From positions 6,888 to 62,962 of the forward strand of contig JAOATY010000015.1 in assembly GCA_030157865.1 (NCBI GenBank): 56,075 nt of DNA, read 5' to 3'. A program made the translations under genes and the position numbers. Under the pieces are notes generated by a model. The model made no database searches, had not been told where the DNA came from, and worked only from the letters and a program-made list of their open reading frames with translations. The stretch comes from Candidatus Nanopelagicales bacterium (GTDB taxonomy: Bacteria; Actinomycetota; Actinomycetes; S36-B12; UBA5976). How positions within the stretch are numbered: position 1 is the stretch's first letter; each line of letters starts with the position of its first letter. This document shows, piece by piece, positions 26,254-34,228 of this stretch.

Positions 26254-26774
26254 GAAGTTTCTGGGTCATCCTTTTTGTCAGCATTTTGTATGTCTTTGAA
26301 TTCTTCCAGTAAGTCACGGATCTCGCCACGTAGGTAATCGCGTGTGACAACTTCACCCAGTGCAAGTCGCAGTGAAGCAATCTCACGGGTTAAGAAATCT
26401 GAATCAGCCATTAGTCGCGCAGTGCGATCGCGATCATCCTGCAAAATTGCACGCTCGCGGTCAGCCTGTCGGTTTTGCGCCAACAAAATAAGCGGTGCAG
26501 CGTAAGAAGCCTGCAGCGACAAACACAAAGTTAGAAATAGGAAGGGGAAGGCGTCTACCCGAAGGTTGCTTGGGGCAAAAACATTCCACGCAATCCAACT
26601 AAAAACCACAAATGACATGTAGCCCAAGAAGCGCCACGAGCCAATGAATCGAGCAACTCGTTCGCTGACGCGACCGGCAACTTCAGAATCAACGGTTGGA
26701 CGTATGGAGCGACCTCTTTCTAATGGCTGATCCAAACGTGGTCCTCTACGTTCTATACGTTCGTTACGTGCCAT
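26250..26774 (-). CDS. DUF1003 membrane protein
   Basis: A 174-aa protein with two central transmembrane helices (about 47-65 and 76-98) matching DUF1003: FIGSWRFLGYMSFVVFSWIA, then FPFLFLTLCLSLQASYAAP and the polar QNRQADRERAILQDDRD. The C-terminus is an acidic coiled-coil-like helix. It lies between mgtE-N/CBS and mrp, as in M. tuberculosis (Rv1231c). The function is unknown; the pairing with an MgtE-like regulator suggests a role in cation homeostasis. Confidence 0.88.
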   Translation of the reverse strand: MARNERIERRGPRLDQPLERGRSIRPTVDSEVAGRVSERVARFIGSWRFLGYMSFVVFSWIAWNVFAPSNLRVDAFPFLFLTLCLSLQASYAAPLILLAQNRQADRERAILQDDRDRTARLMADSDFLTREIASLRLALGEVVTRDYLRGEIRDLLEEFKDIQNADKKDDPETS

Positions 26775-26776
26775 GA

Positions 26777-28027
26777 TCAGCCCTCCTCGTCTATCTCGTT
26801 TTCCCGCCAGTCATCAGGCAGCATGTGGTCGATTACGTCATCAATAGTTACGGCGCCAAGCAAATGGCCATCTGAATCAACTACCGGTAACGCAACCAGG
26901 TTGTAAGTCGCAAAATATCTTGCTACTTGTCCAAGCGGCGCAGCTGGTCCGATTGGAACCAGCGAAGTGTCCAAAACTCCTGAAACCAAACTTGAAGGTG
27001 GTTCCCGAAGCAATCTTTGAACGTGAGCAACGCCTAAGTATTTTCCAGTTGGTGTCTCAAGTGGTTGCCGAGTTACATAAACCTGAGATGCAAGTGCGGG
27101 AGACAGTTGTTCCTCGCGTACTCGAGCTAAGGCCTCCGCAACGGTTGCATCCGCCGAAAGCACGATTGGTTCGGTGGTCATCATGCCACCGGCGCTGAAG
27201 TCATCGTAAGTTAAGAGCCTTCGTAGGTCCTCAGCTTCATCTGGCTCCATTGCTTCCAAATACTCTTCAGCCTGCTCTGGTGGTAATTCAGAAAGCAAGT
27301 CAGCAGCGTCGTCTGGATCCATTTCTTCCAAAACGTCAGTTGCGCGCTCTAAACCAAGTTCAGACATGATCTCGACGCGATCATCTTCTGGAAGTTCTTC
27401 GAAAACGTCTGCAAGCTTTTCAACGTCAAGACCTTGAATAAGTTCTAGACGACGCTTTTGTGGCAACTCTTGTAGCAAGTTTGCTAAGTCAGCTGGTCGC
27501 ATTGTTTCGATGGTAGCCAAAAGGTGGTCAACCGGCTGTTGTTCACTTTCGGTAAACAAACCAGTTACTGCGCTCCATTCAACCGCAACGGTTTCGCCGC
27601 GACGGCCAAAACCTGAACCAGCCTTGCGAATGAATAGGCGACTAATAGTCCAGTCTTGAGTACGCTCTTGCGTCATACCAATGTCTTGAACGGTTACCGC
27701 TTCACTGGTTTCAATTAATGTGACTCGACGATCAAGTAGTTCAGCAATAACTAGAGTTTCTTCGGCGCGACCTTCAAATCTGCGAAGGTTAACGACACCA
27801 CTTGTTACAACAGACCCTGGCTCAATTGAGGTAATGCGCGCCATTGGCACGAAAATCCGACGGCGAGGCGCAACTTCAACAACAAAACCCAAAACAGAAG
27901 GAGCTCTGCCAGTTGAGCGCGAGGTAACGACGACATCACGAATCTTGCCTACTTGATCTCCCACGGAGTCAAATACGGCAGTCCCAGCCAGTCTGGCTAG
28001 GTAGATGCGGGTCTGTGTTGTGCTCAC
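26777..28027 (-). CDS. PRC-barrel / MgtE-N / CBS-domain protein (soluble, no channel)
   Basis: A 416-aa cytoplasmic protein. A PRC-barrel-like domain (about 5-130) is followed by the MgtE intracellular N-domain with acidic repeats (EELPEDDRVEIMSELG, EEMDPDDAADLLSELP) and two CBS motifs (about 285-405). The transmembrane channel part of true MgtE magnesium transporters is absent. It may be a Mg2+ or nucleotide sensor acting on a partner, possibly the DUF1003 membrane protein encoded 2 bp downstream. The start is GTG with TAATCT 6 nt upstream. Confidence 0.88.
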   Translation of the reverse strand: MSTTQTRIYLARLAGTAVFDSVGDQVGKIRDVVVTSRSTGRAPSVLGFVVEVAPRRRIFVPMARITSIEPGSVVTSGVVNLRRFEGRAEETLVIAELLDRRVTLIETSEAVTVQDIGMTQERTQDWTISRLFIRKAGSGFGRRGETVAVEWSAVTGLFTESEQQPVDHLLATIETMRPADLANLLQELPQKRRLELIQGLDVEKLADVFEELPEDDRVEIMSELGLERATDVLEEMDPDDAADLLSELPPEQAEEYLEAMEPDEAEDLRRLLTYDDFSAGGMMTTEPIVLSADATVAEALARVREEQLSPALASQVYVTRQPLETPTGKYLGVAHVQRLLREPPSSLVSGVLDTSLVPIGPAAPLGQVARYFATYNLVALPVVDSDGHLLGAVTIDDVIDHMLPDDWRENEIDEEG

Positions 28028-28033
28028 GTGTCG

Positions 28034-28039
28034 AGATTA
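28034..28039 (-). promoter_or_regulatory. -10-like hexamer, leaderless start of the MgtE-N/CBS operon
   Basis: TAATCT on the minus strand is 6 nt before the GTG at 28027. Confidence 0.45.
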
Positions 28040-28067
28040 CCCGTTAAGGCCTATATCTAAAGAATCC

Positions 28068-28073
28068 TAAGTT
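28068..28073 (+). promoter_or_regulatory. -10-like hexamer before the SDR gene
   Basis: TAAGTT, the same hexamer as at gltA, is 7 nt before the ATG at 28081. It supports that start, or a transcript start with a leader if translation begins at 28186. Confidence 0.4.
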
Positions 28074-28080
28074 TGCCCAA

Positions 28081-28950
28081 ATGGCTGATTTCCTATTGAA
28101 TTCAGGGGATATTCATCTAAGGTCAATCTTCAAAGCAGGTTTGGCTGCGGGATACCGCATTACTGGCACTGGAAATGAGAATTTAATGAACCCGACAACT
28201 CGATTCACTGGAAAAACAGCGATTGTCACTGGCGGTGCCGGTGGAATTGGAACAGCTATTTGTCAGCGCTTAGCTAGCGAAGGTGCATTTGTAGTTGTCA
28301 CTGATACCAACGCTGACAATGCACATAAAGTTGCCGCAGACATCACAGCAGGCGGTGGATCTGCGATTGCAATCCCGGCTGATATTTCAAACGAGTCGGA
28401 GTGCAAAAATTTAATTGCGCAAGCATTTGAACTTCGCGGCCAGATCGATGTACTTGTGAACAACGCTGGAATCATGCGTCGTGGAAATATCTTAGACATC
28501 AGTGTTGATGATTGGAATGACTTGTTTGCAGTGAACATAACTGCGATGTTCCATTTATGTCGCGCTGCGCTTCCACACATGATTGCTGGCGGAGGTGGCG
28601 CAATTGTTAACACTGCATCGCAATGGGGATTGCATCCAGCACCTAACTGCATCGGCTACAACGTAACTAAGGCAGCCGTTGCATCCTTCTCACAGAATTT
28701 AGCTCGCGATTACGCACCACACAACGTTCGAGTGAATGCTGTATGTCCAGGTGAAATTCACACACCGATGCTTGAAGCAGGTGCAAAGCGATCGGGACGA
28801 ACCATTGCAGATCTTGACGCATTAGTTCCATTTGGACGAGTTGGTCGCCCGGATGAAGTTGCTGCGTTGGTTGCTTTCTTAGCTTCCGAAGAAGCTGCAT
28901 TCATGTGTGGCTCACTTGTGGAGATCACTGGCGCCCAACCTGTTGCTTAA
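28081..28950 (+). CDS. short-chain dehydrogenase/reductase (SDR, classical)
   Basis: An NAD(P)-dependent oxidoreductase with TGGAGGIG cofactor motif, NNAG, a catalytic Ser in NTASQWG, YNVTK for Tyr/Lys, and PGEIHTP. An Asp after the second strand (TDTNAD) favours NAD(H). The first 35 residues from ATG 28081 precede the normal SDR start. ATG 28186 would give a typical 254-aa enzyme, but the promoter hexamer fits 28081. The substrate is unknown. The gene is followed after 34 bp by an acyltransferase gene. Confidence 0.85.
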   Translation: MADFLLNSGDIHLRSIFKAGLAAGYRITGTGNENLMNPTTRFTGKTAIVTGGAGGIGTAICQRLASEGAFVVVTDTNADNAHKVAADITAGGGSAIAIPADISNESECKNLIAQAFELRGQIDVLVNNAGIMRRGNILDISVDDWNDLFAVNITAMFHLCRAALPHMIAGGGGAIVNTASQWGLHPAPNCIGYNVTKAAVASFSQNLARDYAPHNVRVNAVCPGEIHTPMLEAGAKRSGRTIADLDALVPFGRVGRPDEVAALVAFLASEEAAFMCGSLVEITGAQPVA

Positions 28951-28972
28951 TTTGTCTTTCAACACCTTGAAG

Positions 28973-28978
28973 TAGAAT
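28973..28978 (+). promoter_or_regulatory. -10-like hexamer, leaderless start of plsC-like gene
   Basis: TAGAAT, the same hexamer as at typA, is 6 nt before the ATG at 28985. Confidence 0.45.
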
Positions 28979-28984
28979 TAAGAA

Positions 28985-29680
28985 ATGCGCGGTCAACCTG
29001 GATCCTTTTTGTATTTCCTGTCGCGCAGACTTACAAAAATTCAAGTTCACGGTGCCGAAAATCTGCGCGCATTAGATATACCTGGGCCAGCCATGATCGT
29101 AATCAACCACACCACAGTCGTTGATGTTGTTGTGGTCGTAGGCACATTGCACAAACTCGGTTACACAGTTGATGGTCCATGTAAGGGAACTTGTTCACAT
29201 CACCGACATCTGCGTCCAGTCGGAACTTCAGATATGTGGAACTTCCCGCTCGCCAAACAGATTGTGACGGGTAGCGGAATCATCGCAACCGATCAACACG
29301 ATGGACGCAGTGCATATCGTGCAGCTCGAACTGCACTGAAAAACAATGAATGTGTATTGATGTATCCCGAAGGTGATGTACAGATCAATGCGGAAGCATC
29401 CCCAAGACCTTGGCGACCGGGCGCTGCAGCTTTAGCTAAATCTGTATCAATGCCAATCGTGCCGATTGCGCATCATGACACTAGAAAGCTTGGCTCTGGT
29501 TCGGTTGAAAGAAGTATTCTGCAGGCGCTATCAAAAGTTTTCCGCAGACCAAAAATTCAATTATTGATTGGTAGGCCAGTTGTAGCTAATGAGATTGCCG
29601 AACTGAGCATGCAGGAAGCGAACGATTACTTAGAAGCCAAGTTGAATCAAACTTGGCTGCAAGTAAAAGCCTTGAGTTAA
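28985..29680 (+). CDS. 1-acylglycerol-3-phosphate acyltransferase-like protein (PlsC/LPLAT)
   Basis: A 231-aa acyltransferase with the NHTTVVD form of the H-x4-D catalytic motif (His42, Asp47), a phosphate-binding PEG at 128-130 and a late MPIVPIAHHD. It should acylate lysophosphatidate or a related lysolipid at the inner membrane. It converges with the DEAD helicase gene with a 4-nt overlap of stops. Confidence 0.88.
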   Translation: MRGQPGSFLYFLSRRLTKIQVHGAENLRALDIPGPAMIVINHTTVVDVVVVVGTLHKLGYTVDGPCKGTCSHHRHLRPVGTSDMWNFPLAKQIVTGSGIIATDQHDGRSAYRAARTALKNNECVLMYPEGDVQINAEASPRPWRPGAAALAKSVSMPIVPIAHHDTRKLGSGSVERSILQALSKVFRRPKIQLLIGRPVVANEIAELSMQEANDYLEAKLNQTWLQVKALS

Positions 29681-31164
29681 GCGTCCTTTTGCGTGCCGCG
29701 AGTGCGATTACGCTGCCGCGGTGCACGTTCTTTAGTAGGGGCCTTTTCGGCAGAACTCTTTGTATCAGAACCGGGAGTAGCTGAACGTGGCTTTGATGAA
29801 GAACCCTTATTTCCGCCGCTTGATCGATTGCTTGATCCAGATTTTCCAGTTTGTGGTTTTCCGGAACCGCCGCGACGACCTTTATTAGCTCCGGTTTCGC
29901 CCAAGTCTTCAAGTTTTTCACTCGACAAACCTTCACGAGTTCGCGCTGAGCCTGGAAGTTCACCGGTTGTACCCTTTGGGATACCTAGGCCTTCATAAAC
30001 ATGGTCGCTTGATGAGTAAGTTTCGATTGGATCATTGAAGTCCATACCAAGCATGCGATTAATCATTTGCCAACGATTAATGTCTTGCCAGTCAACAAGT
30101 GTGATCGCAACACCTGATGCACCTGCGCGACCAGTTCGGCCAACACGGTGCAAGTAAGTCTTTTCATCGTCTGGACATTCGTAGTTGATTACGTGGGTGA
30201 CGTCAGCAACGTCAATGCCTCGTGCTGCAACGTCAGTTGCAACTAACACGTCGATCTTTCCGCTGCGGAATGCGCGAAGTGCTTGTTCGCGGGCACCTTG
30301 ACCTAGGTCGCCGTGCACGGCAGCAGAAGCGAAACCACGATTAGCTAAATCTTCGGCAAGATTTCCGGCCACGCGCTTAGTGCGACAGAAAATCATGGTT
30401 AGGCCGCGACCTTCGGCCTGAAGTACGCGAGCCACAAGTTCTGGTTTATCCATTTGATGACAGCGCCAAACGTGCTGTTCGATCGCATCGACAGTTGAAG
30501 AGTCACTGGTTGGATCAGATGCACGAATGTGTGTTGGCTGTGTCATGTAGCGACGAGCTAGCGCAACAATTTGTCCTGGCATAGTTGCCGAGAACAACAT
30601 GGTCTGGCGACTAGCTGGAGTCTTGCTAACCAGAGTTTCAACATCAGGCAAGAAGCCCATGTCTAACATTTCGTCAGCTTCATCTAGAACTAAAACTTTG
30701 ATTGCGCTTAAGTCCAAGTGACCTTGCTTGATCATGTCGATCAAACGACCTGGAGTTCCAGCAATAACTTCAACACCATTCTTAAGTGCTTCAACTTGTG
30801 GTTCGTAGGCCTTGCCACCGTAAAGACTTAGAACGCGAGCGCCCATGTTCTTACCAGCAGTTTCTAAATCGTCAGCTACCTGGATTGCAAGTTCGCGAGT
30901 AGGAACAATTACCAGACCTTGCGGCTTGCCGGCATGCTTGAACTCGGCCCATTCTGGATTTTTCGGTGTAATTACCTGAGTGAGAAGCGGAATTCCAAAC
31001 CCTAAGGTTTTTCCAGTTCCAGTCTTTGCTTGACCAATTAGATCTTGGCCAGACATGGCTAAAGGCAAAGTCATTTCTTGAATTGGGAAGGCATCAACAA
31101 TGCCCTTGCTGGCTAATGCCGAGCAGATGTCTTGGGGAACGCCGAGATCGGCAAAACTAGCGAT
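29677..31164 (-). CDS. DEAD-box RNA helicase (RhlE/DeaD-like)
   Basis: A helicase with Walker A AKTGTGKT, VLVLDEADEML, LFSATMPG and HRVGRTGRAG, and a basic low-complexity C-terminal tail (about 90 residues) for RNA binding. The first ATG (31074) would cut off the Q motif. Translation continues upstream in frame through ADLGVPQDI and AFPIQE, the expected Q-motif region. The reading starts best at ATC 31164, 7 nt after AGGAG (31176-31172). No ATG, GTG or TTG lies between the upstream stop and 31074. This gives 495 aa beginning (M)ASFADLG, matching family starts. It is the counterpart of Rv3211. Confidence 0.93.
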   Translation of the reverse strand: MASFADLGVPQDICSALASKGIVDAFPIQEMTLPLAMSGQDLIGQAKTGTGKTLGFGIPLLTQVITPKNPEWAEFKHAGKPQGLVIVPTRELAIQVADDLETAGKNMGARVLSLYGGKAYEPQVEALKNGVEVIAGTPGRLIDMIKQGHLDLSAIKVLVLDEADEMLDMGFLPDVETLVSKTPASRQTMLFSATMPGQIVALARRYMTQPTHIRASDPTSDSSTVDAIEQHVWRCHQMDKPELVARVLQAEGRGLTMIFCRTKRVAGNLAEDLANRGFASAAVHGDLGQGAREQALRAFRSGKIDVLVATDVAARGIDVADVTHVINYECPDDEKTYLHRVGRTGRAGASGVAITLVDWQDINRWQMINRMLGMDFNDPIETYSSSDHVYEGLGIPKGTTGELPGSARTREGLSSEKLEDLGETGANKGRRGGSGKPQTGKSGSSNRSSGGNKGSSSKPRSATPGSDTKSSAEKAPTKERAPRQRNRTRGTQKDA

Positions 31165-31176
31165 GAGAAAACTCCT
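31162..31176 (-). promoter_or_regulatory. Shine-Dalgarno and candidate ATC start of the DEAD helicase
   Basis: On the minus strand AGGAG (31176-31172) is followed by 7 nt and ATC (31164-31162). A TATATC -10-like hexamer lies just upstream (31186-31181), which argues against any earlier start. Confidence 0.55.
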
Positions 31177-31238
31177 GGTAGATATACGGCAAACACGTAC
31201 ATTTTCGTGGCCGACTTCAATTGTACCCGTTTATCGCC

Positions 31239-31244
31239 TACCCT
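31239..31244 (+). promoter_or_regulatory. -10-like hexamer before the ferritin-like gene
   Basis: TACCCT is 8 nt before the GTG at 31253, supporting that start over the upstream in-frame ATGs at 31100 and 31163. Confidence 0.35.
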
Positions 31245-31252
31245 TAAGCGTT

Positions 31253-31909
31253 GTGACTACTCCTGCCGTTATTGACCTTCTGGGTGTCCTCGCATATGGC
31301 GAGTTAGTAGCCTTTGAGCGCACTGCTGCCGATGCGAGCCTGGCTCCTACATTGGAAGATAAAGCTGCACTTGCACAGATGGCGGCTAAAGAGTTCGCAC
31401 ACTTTGAACAGATTTCTGCTCATTTAACTGCGCTCGGCTCCGATCCAATTGCAGCCATGCAACCGTTTGTTACTCCACTCAATCAATTTCATAACACGCT
31501 TACCCCGCGTGATTGGCTAGAAGGATTACTTAAGGCCTATGTAGGTGATGGAATCGCAAACGATTTCTATCGTGAGATTTCTTCGCACATGGATGCGGAA
31601 ACTGCAAAGTTAGTTACAGAAGTTTTGTCTGATGTTGGCCATGCTGAATTTGCAGTGGATCGAATTAAAGCTGCTATCGAACAAGACCCTAAGGTTGCGG
31701 GCCGGTTAGCGCTATGGGGCAGACGCCTGATGGGCGAAATGATTAGCCAAGCAACTTTGGTTGCGGGATCACGTCCGGCATTACAAGAACTTTTCTTACG
31801 CTCACCTAATGGCGAAACATCAGTAACAGCTAATGAGTTAACGGCAATGGTTAATCGACTGACTGTCGGCCATGCAAAGCGAATGGATGTGTTAGGACTT
31901 GCGTCCTAA
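31253..31909 (+). CDS. ferritin-like protein (MiaE-like fold, Rv3210c-type)
   Basis: An all-helical protein of about 218 aa from GTG 31253, with the family segments LLGVLAYGELVAFERTA, KEFAHFEQI, TPRDWLEGLLKAYVGDG, NDFYRE and GRLALWGRRLMGE. ELVAFE, EFAH and later Glu/His pairs could form a di-iron site as in ferritin-like hydroxylases. The longer reading from 31100 would overlap the helicase gene on the other strand and adds unconserved residues. It is a conserved neighbour of the DEAD helicase and DUF3107 in actinobacteria. Its substrate is unknown. Confidence 0.8.
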   Translation: MTTPAVIDLLGVLAYGELVAFERTAADASLAPTLEDKAALAQMAAKEFAHFEQISAHLTALGSDPIAAMQPFVTPLNQFHNTLTPRDWLEGLLKAYVGDGIANDFYREISSHMDAETAKLVTEVLSDVGHAEFAVDRIKAAIEQDPKVAGRLALWGRRLMGEMISQATLVAGSRPALQELFLRSPNGETSVTANELTAMVNRLTVGHAKRMDVLGLAS

Positions 31910-31913
31910 AAAA

Positions 31914-32141
31914 TTAAGAAGTAGTTGCGAATCCCACACGACCAGCAGCTTGCGCGCCGATTTCGATGAAAGCGATTTTGTCACCAGGCACAATTACGGT
32001 TCGGCCTTTTTCGTCAGTAAGCGTCAAAAGTGAACCATTTGCAAGAGCGGCATCAACAGACTTCTGAACTGCAGCTAAAGTTTCGTTGCTTTCAAGAACA
32101 ACTTCACGATTTACGTGCTGAATACCAATTCGAATTTCCAT
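31914..32141 (-). CDS. DUF3107 protein (TB9.4-like)
   Basis: A 75-aa protein beginning MEIRIGIQHVNREVVLES, with LTLTDEKGRTVIVPGDKIAFIEIG and a short tail, matching DUF3107 (Rv3208A in M. tuberculosis) over its full length. GGAGAAG lies upstream of the ATG as ribosome binding site. It is probably encoded with the TetR gene 44 bp upstream on the same strand. The function is unknown. Confidence 0.9.
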   Translation of the reverse strand: MEIRIGIQHVNREVVLESNETLAAVQKSVDAALANGSLLTLTDEKGRTVIVPGDKIAFIEIGAQAAGRVGFATTS

Positions 32142-32185
32142 GCCGGCTTCTCCAAAAGTTTTATGCGGTTAGCAATGAGTCTACG

Positions 32186-32881
32186 TTAACTGATGCGATT
32201 TTCTAGGTGAAGTACGTCAGCCTCGGGCGAACTAGCTTTTGCATTAATTGCGCTTAATCCGTTCCAAGCCAAATCAAGAGTTTGGGAAATCGCAAGCTCC
32301 ATGGAGATTGGTCGGCCAAGTCGAAGCCAGCGCCAGGCTGCCGCTTGAGCCATGCCGCAAAGTCCACCGGCCAAAATGTTAGCTTCACCAATTGATTTGC
32401 CGGTTTGGTTTGCAACTTCAGTTCCAACAACGCGGGAAACTTGGGCGACTACGTCTTCTACCCGAGCACGAACTGCATGATTCATAGTGAAGTCAGATTC
32501 AAAAATTAATCTAAACCCATGATCAGCATCGTCGACTAATTTGAAGTAACAGGAAACGGCCGCTTCAAGACGGTTGCGATTTCCTTCAGCGGAATCGATG
32601 GCATCGGAGATTTGTTGGACAATCACTTCAACACGTTCATCCAGAATTCCAAGGTAAAAATCTTCTTTTGAAGAAAAATGCTGGTACAAAATGGGCTTAC
32701 TTACACCGGCTCGCTTAGCGATGTCATCCATTGATGCCAGATGGAACCCTTTTTCGGTGAATACCTCTAGACCAGAAACCATGATCTGGGTTCGCCGAGT
32801 CGAGTTCGTGGAGACCGGGACTCCACCCAAATCTCCATCTTGAGATTTAAGGGCCTGGCCGAAAAACGGGACTTCATCCAT
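32186..32881 (-). CDS. TetR family transcriptional regulator
   Basis: A 231-aa regulator. After a 25-residue variable N-terminus the HTH reads MDDIAKRAGVSKPILYQHFSS, slightly shortened in this quotation, at about 50-70. The C-terminal helical domain would bind an unknown ligand. It is the counterpart of Rv3208. The 150-bp gap toward moeZ contains GCGATAA/TTATCGC arms (32947-32971), which could be its operator. TAACGT 7 nt before the ATG suggests a leaderless message. Confidence 0.88.
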   Translation of the reverse strand: MDEVPFFGQALKSQDGDLGGVPVSTNSTRRTQIMVSGLEVFTEKGFHLASMDDIAKRAGVSKPILYQHFSSKEDFYLGILDERVEVIVQQISDAIDSAEGNRNRLEAAVSCYFKLVDDADHGFRLIFESDFTMNHAVRARVEDVVAQVSRVVGTEVANQTGKSIGEANILAGGLCGMAQAAAWRWLRLGRPISMELAISQTLDLAWNGLSAINAKASSPEADVLHLENRIS

Positions 32882-32888
32882 GGCTCTT

Positions 32889-32894
32889 ACGTTA
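32889..32894 (-). promoter_or_regulatory. -10-like hexamer, leaderless start of the TetR gene
   Basis: TAACGT on the minus strand is 7 nt before the ATG at 32881. Confidence 0.4.
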
Positions 32895-33031
32895 GGGGTT
32901 GGGGCTTCACCTGTCCGACCGACTGTTACATTTCCGCAAAAACCTTGCGATAACTGTCCACGATTTATCGCGATTAAACATGAAACCGAAAAACAGGGTT
33001 GGATAGAGACATAACGTTCACAGGAGTCAAA

Positions 33032-34222
33032 ATGTCTTTACCCCCATTAGTTGAACCAGCCGCAGAGCTGACCGTTGATGAAGTGCGTCGCTACAGCCGC
33101 CACTTGATCATTCCTGATGTCGGCATGGCAGGGCAGAAGCGCCTGAAGAATGCAAAAGTCTTGTGTGTTGGCGCAGGTGGACTTGGAAGCCCAGCGCTTA
33201 TGTATTTAGCTGCTGCTGGTGTTGGCACTTTAGGCATTGTCGAATTCGACACCGTTGATGAATCAAACTTGCAGCGTCAAATCATTCACAGCCAAAGTGA
33301 CATTGATCGTCCAAAGGTTGATAGCGCCGCTGACACGGTTAAGGGAATCAACCCTTATGTAAATGTGATCAAGCATGAAACTCGACTTGATTCAACGAAC
33401 GTAATGGAATTATTTGCGCAGTATGACTTGATCGTTGACGGCACAGATAATTTCGCAACACGTTACTTAGTAAACGATGCATGCGTATTGCTGAACAAGC
33501 CATACGTGTGGGGTTCGATTTATCGTTTCGATGGTCAAGCAAGCGTCTTCTGGTCCGAACATGGTCCGTGCTACCGATGCCTTTACCCAGAACCACCGCC
33601 TCCAGGAATGGTGCCATCCTGTTCTGAAGGTGGCGTACTTGGTGTGCTTTGTGCATCAATTGGTTCAATTCAAGTTACTGAAGCAATCAAGGTGTTAACT
33701 GGAGTTGGCGATCCACTTGTTGGCTCGCTAATTGTGTACGACGCATTAGAAATGACTTACCGCAAAATCAAGATGCGCAAAGATCCAAACTGTGCAGTCT
33801 GTGGCGAAAACCCAACTGTTACCGAATTGATTGATTACGAAGCATTCTGTGGCGCAGTATCGACAGAGGCAGCTGAAGCAATTGTTGATTCAACAATCAA
33901 CGTCAAGCAGCTCGATGAAATGTTGAAGGCTCGGGAACGTGGCGAGAAAGACTTCTTACTCATCGATGTTCGCGAACCAAATGAATATGACATTGTTAGC
34001 ATTCCTGGCGCTGTATTGATTCCAAAGAATGAATTCTTGATGGGCGATGCTTTAACCAAGATGCCAACCGACAAGCAAATCGTTTTGCATTGCAAAGTTG
34101 GTGGCCGATCAGCTGAAGTATTAGCGGCGGTTAAGGGTGCGGGCTTTAAAGATGCCATCCACGTTGGTGGCGGAATTCTTGCTTGGGTCAGCCAGATCGA
34201 ACCTGACAAACCTTCTTACTAA
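33032..34222 (+). CDS. moeZ: adenylyltransferase/sulfurtransferase MoeZ (ThiF domain + rhodanese)
   Basis: A 396-aa two-domain protein. The N-terminal E1-like domain has GAGGLGSPALMYLA, DGTDNFATR and two zinc CxxC pairs (CYRC and CAVC). The C-terminal rhodanese has the active Cys in LHCKVGGRS. It adenylates and thiolates the C-terminal glycine of ubiquitin-fold carriers such as MoaD and, in mycobacteria, CysO, for molybdopterin and cysteine synthesis. The ATG at 33032 is chosen over TTG 32999 because AGGAG is spaced correctly. It converges with the UPF0104 gene with 6 bp between stops. Confidence 0.95.
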   Translation: MSLPPLVEPAAELTVDEVRRYSRHLIIPDVGMAGQKRLKNAKVLCVGAGGLGSPALMYLAAAGVGTLGIVEFDTVDESNLQRQIIHSQSDIDRPKVDSAADTVKGINPYVNVIKHETRLDSTNVMELFAQYDLIVDGTDNFATRYLVNDACVLLNKPYVWGSIYRFDGQASVFWSEHGPCYRCLYPEPPPPGMVPSCSEGGVLGVLCASIGSIQVTEAIKVLTGVGDPLVGSLIVYDALEMTYRKIKMRKDPNCAVCGENPTVTELIDYEAFCGAVSTEAAEAIVDSTINVKQLDEMLKARERGEKDFLLIDVREPNEYDIVSIPGAVLIPKNEFLMGDALTKMPTDKQIVLHCKVGGRSAEVLAAVKGAGFKDAIHVGGGILAWVSQIEPDKPSY

Positions 34223-34228
34223 TTCGAA

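Noticed and set aside
28081-28185. First 35 residues of the SDR as certain coding sequence
   Set aside because: The promoter hexamer fits ATG 28081, but the segment is not typical of SDR proteins. I kept it as the annotated start with the shorter ATG 28186 noted, and did not treat it as a finding.
31100-31252. Longer N-terminus of the ferritin-like protein from ATG 31100
   Set aside because: It overlaps the helicase start on the other strand, adds unconserved residues and lies upstream of the -10-like hexamer at 31239.
32947-32971. GCGATAA/TTATCGC dyad as TetR operator
   Set aside because: The position is suitable, but 7-bp arms with an 11-nt spacer are weak evidence and no second copy was seen, so it is only mentioned in the TetR entry.
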